DNA of 45,747 bases from Chara braunii (GCA_003427395.1 BFEA01000112.1:195505-241251); one strand, 5' to 3'. Shown: positions 31,547-41,775, counted from the first letter of the stretch. Numbers and translations are program-made. Notes: generated from the letters alone by a model not told the origin.

Positions 31547-33488
31547 CTACCTCCTAGTTGGAATGGGCCAATAGAGGCGGTACATGGAGGGGATTTCACG
31601 GGTTCGATGGGGAGGAAGTGGGGGCAGGAAGCGATTCATCCCTTCCATCGTCACCGGAAGCTCCTCATATCGGATGATCCGGTGGAAGTGGGGGAAGTGA
31701 TCGCCGCTACGAGGGAGGGAAGCGAGGTAGTCGCGATAGAAGGAGGAGAGGGTGCGGAAAAGCGCCGCTCGAAAGATCTTGTAGTGGCGGCAGGCGGGGA
31801 TTGTCCCCGTGGCGACGCAGTAAACTTCTACCACGTTGCATCGCTCCCATGCAGCGCTGAACAAGAGAATATGCCAGCAGAACGTGGGGGCAACAGGCTG
31901 AAGGGATGCGTGAGGGTAGACGGTGGCGAGTAGGCGGGTGGAGTAGAAGTCGCGGAAGAGATGGGGAAGGAAGGGATGGGGAGGGAAGGTGACTGGGGCG
32001 CGGATCTGCTCAAGGGTGAGGAAATCAAGGGGTCGCCGGGATAGCATCCGAGGATGAAGGCCTATCGCCCGCATCGGTACGTGGGCGAACTGGGGGACGG
32101 GTGGGGCTGGAGGAGGAGGGGGATCGGCTCCGTCTCCGTCGCGCGGTACTTGAGGTGGCGGCTGCAGGGTCGCCATCTTCGGCCTTTCGCGGCTCCGGAT
32201 CTCTGGTCGGATCGTTACCGATGCGCAGGCTGGCTTCGCTGGCGAACTCCAGTTGTCGCTTCCCGGTGGAAATTTCTTCGCGCCTTCGCGCTGCCTCCGG
32301 ATCTTCCGCCTCCATTCCCGTGCGCGTCGCTTCCTCCGGCAAGGCTTCCCACCCACATCCGGTTTCTTTTTCCTCCTCTTCGTCGTCGTCGTTGATCACC
32401 ACTTCCTCTGCCCTCGGATAGAAGGCGTGAGGGATGATATCGTACGGCTTCAGATACTCCTGGCGTGACGGCAGCGTGTCTTCATCCCTGGGTTCCTCCA
32501 AGCACGCAGTCCACTGAAGATATGGATCTAATGACCGCTCAAGAACGTGCGGAGCAGGATTGTCGTCACTTTGTGAATAGATGTCAGGCGAGAGATCGTC
32601 CGCCAACTGCACGATCGGCGCGATGAGCTCCTGTGCAATCAGCTGGCGGCGCCCCGTCCGTACCGATCCAAAGAGAAAGCCAAGAAGATCGCCCTCCACG
32701 TTAGTCCTCCAAGCTTGGATGATCAGCAGCTCCGGATTTTCGATCCACGCAGGATGCTCGTCGGTTTGTGTCCACGTCACTTACACTCTGGCCAAGCAAA
32801 AAGACAGCTCCTCAAAAGTTTCGCGCCACAGCCGCCAATGCCCAGGATTGATAAGAGGGACTGAAAGAGGCTCGAATGAGAAGGAAAGAGAAGGATGAAG
32901 ATCGGATTGCCAGAAGGTGGGGAAGAGAGAGGGGAGACTCAAAGATAGAGAGAGGAGCGAGAGGATTGGCGTGGTTCATTGGGGATGTGGGAAGGGGACG
33001 AGGGTGGGAATCACAACTGGCCGCTCGCGCGGAGAACGGCGGATGTCGCCGAGATCCGGCGCAAAGGTCGGGATGAGATTGTGCCCAGGTCGGGCGAGAA
33101 CGTGCTGCCACACGTTGGACACTTGCTCCGTCCACTCGCGCAATGAAGTCAAGATCGCGGTATGCCTTTGCAGATTGACCGAGCTGATGTCGCCGCTGAA
33201 CGCCGCGACGGTGGTGACGTAGCTCGTTCTGGGAGCCGCTCGCCGATGAACTGCGATTACCTCCGCAAATACTATTGCGTGAGGACTCCCTTCGATTCGA
33301 AATGCGGCAGCGGCACAGATACCCACGTCGCAGAAAAATTGCACCAAACGCCGAAGATCCGTATTGAGCCGAGGGTGACAAACTTGCCGAATCTCTGAGA
33401 TGTGGCCACGTGGCTGTAACAGTTGTATGTCAAGAACCTGCTCCGTGATGAAACTCATGGCGAGGTCGGAGAGGAGGACGAAGGACAA
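31547..33488 (-). pseudogene. Retroelement ORF3, downstream of integrase
   Basis: Starts at ATG 33488 (or 33458), overlapping the integrase end by ~30 bases in another frame. Part 1 (33488-32976) reads MSFITEQVLDIQLLQPRGHI and on to HPRLNTDLRRLVQFFCDVG. After a TGA the same frame continues through HWRLWRETFEELSFCLARV, a TAA at 32783, and part 2 (32780-32025) with DEHPAWIENPELLIIQAW, then an acidic DDDEEEEKE stretch. Near 32100 the frame shifts and the structured end (FLTLEQIRAPVTFPPHPFLP, then CWHILLFSAAWERCNVVEVY, RIIRYEELP) runs to 31547. Intact, it would be about 640 residues. There is no transmembrane segment or signal peptide, so it is not obviously envelope-like. I do not recognise the family. 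Confidence 0.6.
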
Positions 33489-34435
33489 GAGGGAGAAAGA
33501 GGAGAGAGAGTTAGATCGTCGTCGTTCTCCTCGCTTTCGGAGGAAGAAGAGGGAGGAAGATGAGAAGGAGGGAGGAGACGGAGGTAGGAGGTATGCTGGA
33601 CGATGGGGATAGAGCTATGGCTGGCACTAGCCTCAGGCGCGATGCGCACCGTGTTGGCGCCGTTGGGTCTGAGCTCGACAACGCGAAAACAACCAGAAAA
33701 ATTGGGAGCGAGTTTCCAGTTGCGTGCACATTTACGTACCTGCACTAGGTCCCCTAATTTATATTGATGCTGGGGCCCAACATTTCCATTCCGAGTCTCG
33801 TAGCTACGGACCTGTCTACCGTGGGCCAGTTCGGTCATCCTTTGCCTTTTTCGGGGTAGCTTCGGGATGGCCCGTTCCATTAATTCGGTGTACCTTTTGG
33901 CCTTGGCCTTGAGAGTTGCACGCGTGTCTCTACCCCCTGCTTCGGCAGTTTCCGAGTTACCCCGGTAGTCGACACAGGGGAGGCTATTAGTTCGAAGTTG
34001 AAAAGGGGTAAACCCCGTGGACTTGTGAGGGGTGGCCCGGTGGATCCCGACGATCTGATATACGATCTCGGGCCAAGGACGCGTGTCGTGTGCCGCTAAG
34101 TTCCTGCGAAGGGCGGTTTTAATCACACAGTTGGCATTTTCGGCCAACCCGTTCGACTGGGACACGTGGGGTGCCGTATGTCGGAGCGGGACGCCCCTTC
34201 GCGCAAGCAGTTCTTCTACCTCACCTTTGAATTCCGACCCATTACCGGTTAGAATTTCTTTCGTATCTAGATGGGTATAGAGGAACCGTTCGATGTACGT
34301 GGCTATTTCTGCGGCTTTTCGGGTCTTACAGGGATAGACTTCGATGTACTTGGAAAAATGGTCGATTATTACTAATAGGATAGAATATTCACAGCGGTTT
34401 GGGCCAGGTGGTACGTCGATATTTGTCGTGTCCAT
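33455..34435 (-). pseudogene. Integrase core and C-terminal domain (pol)
   Basis: Joins retroelement cDNA to host DNA using a DD-E triad. The first Asp is residue 2 of this segment (SMDTTNIDVP). The expected second one, in T-D-N-G, reads T-G-N-G-S-E-F: codon GGT at 34244-34246 replaces Asp with Gly. The Glu is present (NGLAENAN, residue 99, ~35 residues later). After the core comes a GPY/F-like region (YKLGDLVQVRK...NFSGCFRVVEL) and a Ser/Glu/Asp/Pro-rich tail in place of a chromodomain. The frame is continuous with the upstream zinc-finger segment apart from a TAG at 34571. The Asp loss alone would make this copy unable to integrate itself. Confidence 0.85.
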
Positions 34436-34570
34436 ACTGACTCGCTGGAAAGGACGCTCTACTTCCGTTGGTACTATCGTGTTTGGTCCCCGTATAGGGG
34501 CGCGATCAGCGGCACAGACCAGAAAGTTAGCGACAATGTATTTGACATCGTCTCGTATATTGGACCAGGA

Positions 34571-35128
34571 CTATCGGTTCTGATCTACAGTTGCCTCTGT
34601 GACACGTATCGAGAAATGAGCGGCCTGTTCTTCGTGAGCAGATCGGATCCAATCGTATCTCTTGAATGGATGGGGAACCGTCAACCACGAACCTGATCCG
34701 TCAGTTTTGCGCTTTTCCAAATGACCGTTGACCCATCGATAGTCCCGAGATCTCTCGGTCGCCCTACGTCTGTCGTGTTTGGTGAGGTGGCCCAATGATA
34801 ATCCCGCTAATTTCGCCAATAAAATTTTATCCGTCCAAACCTCCGCTCGTCGGTATTTTTCGTCGTATTCAGGGTCGTCTGTACAGGCGGCCTCGAATCG
34901 AACCTCCGTGGGGAGTTTGTTCGTTCTACACAGGGGGCACCTCCATTCCTTGCTACTCGTCCGATATCGAACGCAGGCCCCGTGCGCACGATTGACACAC
35001 ATGGCACATTCTACCCAGTCGACAAACCCGGTTTCAAAAGGATGACAGTCGACCCCATAGACCCGTACAATGCACGTGCAAAAATAACATAATTTATCGG
35101 GGAGGGTGGCAAAGAAAGCTGAGGACAT
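34571..35128 (-). pseudogene. PHD-type zinc finger and integrase N-terminal zinc domain (pol)
   Basis: Residues 14-67 form a C4-H-C3 pattern: C14-x2-C17-x23-C41-x2-C44-x4-H49-x2-C52-x11-C64-x2-C67. It has the typical WVEC before C41 and a Trp two residues before C64 (EWRCPLC). That is the PHD-finger signature, whose members in chromatin proteins often read histone H3 tails. It lies between RNase H and integrase (DNA 34928-35089). The C-terminal part holds the integrase HHCC region: HEEQAAH, then, beyond a TAG stop, NIRDDVKYIVANFLVC, where the first Cys of C-x2-C is Phe. I infer a targeting role by analogy with chromodomain elements; a generic zinc finger is the alternative. Confidence 0.7.
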
Positions 35129-35261
35129 GAGAGGGGCAGAATTAGTAGGAGATGAAGGGGTTGCGGAGGCAAGTGGGGTAGTTTATGATGACGGAGAAGG
35201 AAGGGATGGGACTGGATTGCAGAGGGGGTAGAACAGACCAATTAGTCCTCGTGTCACTTAC
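35129..35261 (-). other. Ser/Pro/Thr-rich linker or possible intron in pol
   Basis: Between RNase H and the PHD finger the frame has TAA stops at 35258 and 35183 and codes for a low-complexity Pro/Ser/Thr/Ala linker. It also begins with CA/GTAAGT and ends with TACTAAT, a pyrimidine tract and CTCAG at ~35119, as an intron would. Removing it does not restore the frame (143 nt). Confidence 0.35.
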
Positions 35262-36274
35262 TGCTTCGATAAGATCTCCACTTGGTCGTACCGAGGTCCG
35301 ATCTCCTGTTCGGGTTTGTTCCACGGAATCACCTCTTCACTCTTCGGAACTTTCTCAGGCCGGTGCAGTCGTGTCAGTCCGTCCGCATTCCCGTGTCTCT
35401 CGTGCTTCCGATGACGAATGTCAAAGTCCATGCTCTGCAGCATCGTTGCCCATCGCCCGATCATGCCAAAGTAATCCTTCGATTTCTTCAGAGCCAACAG
35501 GGGCTCATGATCGGTTACCAAGGTGAATTTTCGCCCGTATAGGTAAGCGCGAAAGTGGCTGATTCCCCATAGAGCCGCGTAGCATTCCCTTGTTGGAGCG
35601 GCGTAGTTACGCTTGCAAGCTGACACCGATTTGGACGCATACTCCACCACACTCTCGAGTCCGCTTGGTCCCACCTGGGCAAGGATCGCCGAAATTGCCT
35701 CTGGCTGCCAGTCAGTGATGAGAACAAAAGACTTTTCGGGATCCGGTCTTATAAGGACCGGAGCCGAAATGAGAGTGGCCTTGAGTTTGGAAAATGCTTG
35801 ATCGCATTCCGGCGTCCAGATCAACGGCTGATCTTTGCGTAGCAGATTCGTGAGGGGTCCCGCAATCGCCACGAAGCCCTTGATAAATCTTCGGTAGTAC
35901 GAGGCCAGGCCCAGAAAGGCGCGAACTTGCGTGATAGTTGTAGGCACCGGCGCATCCCTGACAGCTGCCACCTTTTGCGGTTCCGACTGGAGTCCCTTGT
36001 CTGTCACCACATGCCCCAGGAAGGAAATGGTGGTGAGGAAAAATTGACACTTCTCAAGCGCCACTTTGGAACCCGCATCTCGTAACGCGTGCAGTGCCCA
36101 TTCGATGTGTTGCACGTGTCCCTCGTAGGAACTCGAGTACACCAAGATGTCATCCATGTCGACGATCACGCAATAGTTGATGATGCTCTGCGCCAAACGA
36201 GTCTTCCGCACAAAATTCTGAAAAGCCATGTTCATGGATCGCTGAAAGGTCGCGGGGGCGTTGCAGATACCCAT
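35258..36274 (-). pseudogene. Reverse transcriptase (C-terminal part) and RNase H (pol)
   Basis: Begins at the conserved MGICNAPATFQRSMN block. The catalytic motif reads DMDDILVYSS (residues 39-48; Tyr/Val-D-D-like with both aspartates kept), followed by the FLGHVV and thumb regions (RAFLGLASYYRRFI). The RNase H follows: FVLITDWQPEAI, then RECYAALWGI and LVTDHEPLLAL, with the closing GNADGLTRL, so its acidic residues are present. These activities copy element RNA into DNA and remove the RNA strand. Only a TGA (36287-36289) separates this segment from the upstream RT part, in the same frame. Confidence 0.9.
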
Positions 36275-36286
36275 TGGACATCGAAT

Positions 36287-37483
36287 TCACTGCCACGTAC
36301 CTTCGAAAAGCACAAATGTCGTTTTCGGACGATCTTCTTCTCGAACAAGAAGATGATGGAACCTATGACGAACATCAAACTTGTTGAAAAATCGAACACT
36401 CCCAATCGCATCCAACAACTCATCAATCCGGGGGAGGGGGTAGACATCTTTGATCGTGATATCATTCAACTTTCGATAATCAATGCAAATGCGAATCCCT
36501 CCGGCCTTTTTAGGCACGATTACTACGGGAAAAGACCAGGGACCTATGGCGGGTTCGATCCATCCATTAGCTTCGAATTCTATAATCCGATGAAAAGCGG
36601 TCGCTCCTTGAGTTGGCGAGTATCGGTAAGGGACGCAACTAATGGGTGGATGGTCTCCCGTGAGAATAGCATGCTCGATCACATTAGTTAAGCTGATGTC
36701 ATTATCGTATATGCTCGATACTTCTGCGTAATCATTTAACACACAGATTAACGACTTCCGAAGTTTCGCGGGAACGTGACTTGATAGGGTGATTGTTGAT
36801 TCCCCGAAAATCTTAAGGGGCATATCGACCCAATCAACCGGCCGTTCCCGTCGATCATAGACACTAGAGAAAACGGAACTACTGGTGCGAACAGAGAAGA
36901 CAGTTGCTATCATCTGGGACTCGGCGGGGCTGATCATCTCCGTTTCTTTAGTTTCAGCATCAGTCTCTAAACCAACCGAGGTCGGTTCCACAGTTAGCCC
37001 TGTTAGGTCCGTCATTTCCTGCATCAGATCAGGTACATCACTTACCGGTGCTTCCGCCTCTTGTTTAATCAAAGCGATGGTGGCTCCTGTTGTTAGTAAC
37101 AATCTGGGCGGGAAAACAAAAACATCCAAATATTGTTCCGTTTGCTGATAACGCGTTCGTAAGGAGAGAGCTCCTTCGTACAAGGTGCGAGGGGGTTCCA
37201 AATCATCGGCCAGGTCAGATACTTGTAATATGGGTTCCCCAAGCAGGACTGAAGGACTAACTTGAGTTATCAGAGGCGCAAGCGCGCTGTCTCCTAAATC
37301 CACGTGGAAGCTTCGAGCAGGGTTGGGGCACACTTGGAATTCTTCGGGAATTTCGTGTTCGAAAAGTTCAACCAGGTGTTTCCATTCATCTTCGCTAGGC
37401 ATCTCTTCTTCGTATTCCTGTTCCCTGATTCCACTATCGATATCTGAGGAAGAACACTCCTCGGGGTTAATGTATCGAATCAT
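36287..37483 (-). pseudogene. Pol linker and reverse transcriptase N-terminal part
   Basis: About 250 residues of acidic, unconserved linker lead into the RT fingers/palm: GWIEPAIGPWSFPVVIVPKK, then GGIRICIDYRKLND, YPLPRIDELLDAI, and the first catalytic Asp in FFNKFDVRHRFH. It ends FEGTWQ-stop; in Ty3/gypsy RTs a Trp or similar residue sits here, so the TGA probably arose from TGG. No frameshift between this and the following RT half. Confidence 0.9.
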
Positions 37484-37519
37484 CCATATTTGGGCCGAGT
37501 TAGGGGTTCGTTTTATCGT

Positions 37520-37894
37520 TCAGGTGGAAATTCGCAAAGGAACAGTTTGAGGCTTTCCCCCAGTTTGAGTAAGCACTAGTTGTTTCGAATCGAAATGCAA
37601 TCGTGCGCCCACCGCCATCGCCCAAGGTAGTCCGAACAACACAGAATAGGAACGTACATCTATCACGAGCGCATTGACAAGGACGTGTACTCGTCCGACT
37701 TTTACAACCACATTCTCAATAATGCCTACAATATTCATTGCTTCTTCGTCGGTGGAGACATAATTGTCTTTGCCAGATTGAGGAAGAATGGACCCGAGTC
37801 GTCCCGTCTTTCTGACATGATCTTGTGATATGGCTACTGCAGAAGACCCCGTGTCGATAAGAGCGTTAAACGGCTTGCCCCAAACTTTGCAATC
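37520..37894 (-). pseudogene. Retroviral-type aspartic protease domain
   Basis: The minus-strand frame reads GKPFNALIDTGSSAVAIS (DTGS active site at ~37844-37855), then VNALVIDVRSYSVLFGLPWA. This matches the gypsy protease order: DTG/S, then a hydrophobic ILG/LGLPW-like strand. Such enzymes dimerise to cut the polyprotein. A TAG lies just upstream (37895) and a TGA downstream (37520), both in frame with the rest of pol. Confidence 0.75.
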
Positions 37895-38083
37895 CTATTC
37901 CGCACTCTTCCATAGTACCGGTCGAGCTCGTACGAAGTGATATTTTTCTGTTAAAGAGATCGTTGCTATTCGTGCAGCCTCAGGTTCGCCGGCTTCGGGT
38001 TTGGGCTGTGCAACTTCCTCGCTTCCTTCCTTTTTCTTCAACATCCGTTGTATGCGCTGATACGTGAAGCGCTTTTGATTTTT

Positions 38084-38947
38084 CTAACAATGTTGTAAAA
38101 GTTTATCGTTCGCTGCTTCAGATATGGTGAGCAGATGTCCCACCGGGATCGAAACACGAATATCCAGTTGCTTGAGTGTTTTCAACACATCAATGTCTCC
38201 TGTCCAAAACTGCGGACCAGGATTGGATTCACGATCGACCCATTCGAGATCATCCGGGGCCGATCGGATTGCTCCGATCATGCCTGCGAGATGGAGATAC
38301 TCGAGGGGATTGACCACGTCAGCAGCGTCAGAGGAAGAAGCTCCCGATGTCGACGCCGTTGCCATCAAAGGGGAAGGCTGCTCTGGGGCATATGCCACGA
38401 GTTCTCCTCCCTGGTCCGTATCCATCAGAGCGGCCTCTCGTCCTTGATTCAGGGCGACAGGGGCCGCAGCAGGTGGAGGTTGATTACGTTTTGGCTGTGG
38501 ACAGTCTCGGGCGAAATGCCCGGGCTGTTTGCAGTTAAAACACTCGATCTTTCCGGCAGGATTAGTCAGATGAGGGATCTGAGGTACATACCCTGGAGCA
38601 GGCGGGGCAGGCAAAAGTGGAAATGATGCAGGGGCAGGCCGAGCAGGAGCCGGGTTAGGCTTAATTAGCCTGCTCATTATCTGTTCCATCCGTTCAAGAT
38701 GAGCGGCCTGCATTTGGATCACGTTGCTCACCCATTCGGACTGCTTGGTAGTGGTCGTATGGATCATCTGGGCAAGATGTAAGTTGGTTATGGCCGGCGA
38801 GGGGGGTTCGGGTGAGATTCCGCTTTTGACTGTCGCGATCGATTGATTCATGGGGGGAGAGGAGGAAGAAGCAGGCGGGATATCGGAAATGATCCCGTCG
38901 GGAAGGTCATGGTCGGGGCGGGGATAAAACCGTTCGACCGCCTGCAA
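38084..38947 (-). pseudogene. Gag C-terminal half with CCHC zinc knuckle
   Basis: Pro/Ser/Ala-rich, with a coiled segment (NVIQMQAAHLERMEQIMSRL) and one nucleocapsid-type knuckle IECFNCKQPGHFARDCPQ (C-x2-C-x4-H-x4-C, intact; DNA near 38502-38545). Nucleocapsid knuckles bind the genomic RNA for packaging. The same frame continues into protease and the rest of pol, broken by a TAG at 38084, so gag and pol were probably one polyprotein. Confidence 0.85.
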
Positions 38948-39051
38948 CCATGATCGCCTTTTAGCCGTTACATCCCCTATGATATCTGTAATGCCTTCGT
39001 CTCCCAGGCTGATATATTTTTTTTGTATCAGCCAGTTCCAGTTCCAATGCT

Positions 39052-39597
39052 TTAGTGATGATAGCCGATAACTGGTGTGTTTTCGGCGGAATTTTGCAGT
39101 TTTCCTTTCAATGTCGGACTTCGTAGGTGATCGATGAACAAATCTCGAGCGGATTTCTCGTCTCGCCCGGATTTGTCCAACGTGGTTTGAAATCGATCGA
39201 CGAAATCGGGCAACAATTCCCCTGGTCCTTGTGGCCGATTTTTTAGTACGTACCAGGCGGCATCTTCACTGACCGTATCGAATCGAGCCAAGAAGGCTTG
39301 CTTGAAGATATCCCAATTTACCCACGTATGTTTTCTAAACCACTCATGCGACGTATTGCAGAGTAGCAATGTCAGAACGGGGGGAAGGTCGGTTGCGCTG
39401 TAGTTTTGAGCTTCAACAGCTTCCAACCAAGCCTCGGGATGGGTATGGTTAGGGAAGAAAGGGAAGGGGGCGGGGATGCTAACGATCACCCTAGTACCGT
39501 CTGCCATCGGCATGGCGAGTGCAACCACACCGGATTGAGACCTAGTCACTGGGCGATCCCGACGAGCTAGTTGAGGGCCTCTCCTACCTCTCGCCAA
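39052..39597 (-). pseudogene. Gag N-terminal half (retrotransposon gag capsid)
   Basis: Starts at MARGRRGPQLARRDR ~45 bases beyond the primer-binding site. Contains a capsid-like segment: PEAWLEAVEAQNYSATDLPP, then HEWFRKHTWVNWDIFKQAFL, FVDRFQTTLDKSG, and DLFIDHLRSPTLKGKL, matching the retrotransposon gag pattern (W-x2-E-A, W..F...F...F). It forms the particle shell in living elements. The frame breaks after TPVIGYHH: frameshifts in the ~100 bases to 38947 separate it from the zinc-knuckle half. Confidence 0.8.
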
Positions 39598-39630
39598 TTC
39601 GACTTACTATCATCAGAACCGACACGTGTC

Positions 39631-39643
39631 GGCTCCGATACCA
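39631..39643 (-). promoter_or_regulatory. Primer-binding site (initiator Met-tRNA-like)
   Basis: Minus-strand TGGTATCGGAGCC, immediately next to the LTR edge, differs by one base from TGGTATCAGAGCC, the complement of plant initiator tRNA-Met 3' end used by many gypsy elements to prime DNA synthesis. Confidence 0.85.
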
Positions 39644-39863
39644 ACCTCACGCCCTGTGCTGTCTTTCGTTCAGAGTGTTAGGCGTGCGGAAAAGAGGCCC
39701 AAAAAAACAGCAAGATGGGGTGTGCCAAGGATTTTTGGAAATTGAGTGTGGGGACACAGATGGAACTGAAATCCCCCGTGTTGGTCCGATGAAGCAAGTC
39801 AATTGCCTTCGCGCGTCGCGGAATGCGCGCGCGGGCACAACGAGAAAAGAGAAAAATCCAAAT

Positions 39864-40451
39864 TCAATCCAAAAAGTATTGTCGGGCTTCCCACCGGGTT
39901 ACAGCCCGTCGTTTAGAACGGAAAGGCGTTGGCACGCTTCGCGTGTCTCGTTTTCGTATCAAATCTCGTCGTCGTTCGCTGGTCAGTTCCGAGTCTGACG
40001 TGGATGGTCTCAGTCGCGTGACTCTTTCTTTATGCTCGTCTTCACTCCGCACACGGTAGTGGAAACCCCTGGATTCGTAGCGCTTAAAACACTGACATTC
40101 GTTGCATAGAGTGCGCGGCCAGTGGGGTTCTACTGCCGTCCACGGGATGACGATCAACTCGTTGAATGGCAACAATATCGAGTAAGGTGGGAAGTGCGTA
40201 TCGATAATGACAAACCCAACTTCCACGAACCCTGAGCAACGATTTGCCGGAGGGAAGTAATACCGCCCGCCGATTTGTGCAACAGCTTCTCGTACGTCCC
40301 ACTCGCATACACGTGTACTTCCCTCGTTGTAGGGAAAAGGCCGTGTTGGGACGGGAGGTACGGGAGGCTGGTGCCTGATCGGAGGGTACTGGTCAGTCCA
40401 CATATCAAACAATTGTAAAGATCCGGCGACGTCATTAAGAAAAGAAAACAC
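39864..40451 (-). CDS. Conserved ORF inside the LTR (unknown function)
   Basis: An uninterrupted 195-codon frame with ATG start lies ~1 kb downstream of the LTR TATA box and upstream of gag, so a full-length transcript would carry it first. The N-terminal part is Pro-rich (HQPPVPPVPTRPFPYNEG). The central block is GFVIIDTHFPPYSILLPF, then VIPWTAVEPHWPRTLCNECQ with a C-x2-C pair. The C-terminus is strongly basic (RRRDLIRKRDTRSVPTPFRS, KRR). The diverged LTR at 26.7-27.0 kb keeps the same blocks with conservative replacements, arguing for a real protein. There is no similarity I recognise to gag, pol or host proteins; a basic RNA/DNA-binding accessory protein is a guess only. Confidence 0.6.
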   Translation of the reverse strand: MFSFLNDVAGSLQLFDMWTDQYPPIRHQPPVPPVPTRPFPYNEGSTRVCEWDVREAVAQIGGRYYFPPANRCSGFVEVGFVIIDTHFPPYSILLPFNELIVIPWTAVEPHWPRTLCNECQCFKRYESRGFHYRVRSEDEHKERVTRLRPSTSDSELTSERRRDLIRKRDTRSVPTPFRSKRRAVTRWEARQYFLD

Positions 40452-41440
40452 TCGCGCAACTCACAATCAATCCCTTTCAACACGAGAGAGAGAGAGGGAA
40501 AAGAAGACACTTCCGCAGCTAGGTCATACATATAACTAAGGGACTGATCCGCGACTCAGGTTTGGTGAGCCAGCGCGTCGTTGATCCCAAGCGCCTTGTT
40601 TCTCGAGGCCGCCCCGTAGCTCAGCTGCTGATGTCGTGCGGCATAAGGCAGATGGCATGCGCAGTACATTCAGATCTACTGATCTAAACACTCTTGCATT
40701 CTCGAACAAAATCCCGACGATAATCGTCTAATCAACGCAAAAAGAAGGGGATCACACATCTCCATACATACATCCACTGTGGAAGGTGCGAAAAATGAAC
40801 CATGCACAGGAAAAGATGGATCGCTTGCACAGTACACACACATCCACCGTTCACAAGACAAGAAGACGGGGTCCTCGCGTAGGAGGATTACCCAGAAAAC
40901 TAATGGAAGAGTTCCGGAAGAAGTTCTTTCACGCAAGGGAAGCATACAGATTCAACTCATCCAAGAGAGAAAAAGGGAGAGAAGGAGAGAAGCATCGAGA
41001 CACATCATCATTCAAAGATAGAGGAGAAGGGGAAGGTGAGGGAGGAGAGTCGAGATAGGAGATGACGCAGCCCAAAAGAAGGAAGTTCAGTGTTGTCAGA
41101 GAAAAAGACCCGCAACAACAAAGGCGCATTCGCCGTTAATTCCAAAATGGCCCCGGGCCAATCACTCACTCAACTCTACTCATCGATCCTCATACCCGCA
41201 CCGACGATCCCGGCCGCCGCGTGCTGACTCCCACCACTGCGATCGTCACCCCGCTGCCGTAGACTCGACACGGTTCGCCCAGATCCCACAGTCTGTCGTG
41301 GCGATCCAGCGCGCAACCGGCCAGCCTATCGTCAGCCCGACAGGACTTTCCGACTCGCACCAAACACTCTGCCTAGCCACTGCTTCCCGGNAGCTGGCTT
41401 GAGAGTCGAGAACGTAAGAGAGCTTTGCGGACGCGCTTGC

Positions 41441-41450
41441 GGGTTTTATA
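41441..41450 (-). promoter_or_regulatory. TATA box of the 5' LTR promoter
   Basis: Minus-strand CTATAAAACCC predicts a transcript start near 41415. A CCAAT word (plus strand AACCAATCAG near 41577) lies upstream. This leaves a leader of about 1.8 kb before gag that includes the LTR ORF. Confidence 0.55.
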
Positions 41451-41775
41451 GTTGCGACAAGGGAGATAGAAGGGGGAGAAAGCGACGGGAAAGCTATGNA
41501 AGAGGAGAAGCAGGAGGAGAAGACTTTGAGAAGAGTGCTCTACGAACGCCATGTTGATCCCTCGAACTCAAGGTTCAACCAATCAGATTCGCCGTGCAAT
41601 AGGAAGGTCCTATTGATCCACGCACCTGATTGGCGAGCGGGAGTTATCGATGGATCGATCGGGCGTCGTGCGCCAGATTCAGAGGGTGGCAAGAGAAAAG
41701 GCGCGAGAAGTAGCGCAAGACGGGTCCAAGATTCAGATGATCAAGAAAGGGAAATGGGCGCGCAAAAAGCAAGGC

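Noticed and set aside
30117-31599. ORFs of about 440 codons spanning the gap
   Set aside because: Mostly Ns; the flanks are LTR and (GA)n sequence.
31547-33488. Envelope-like protein for ORF3
   Set aside because: No signal peptide, transmembrane segment or cleavage-like site is visible in the readable parts.
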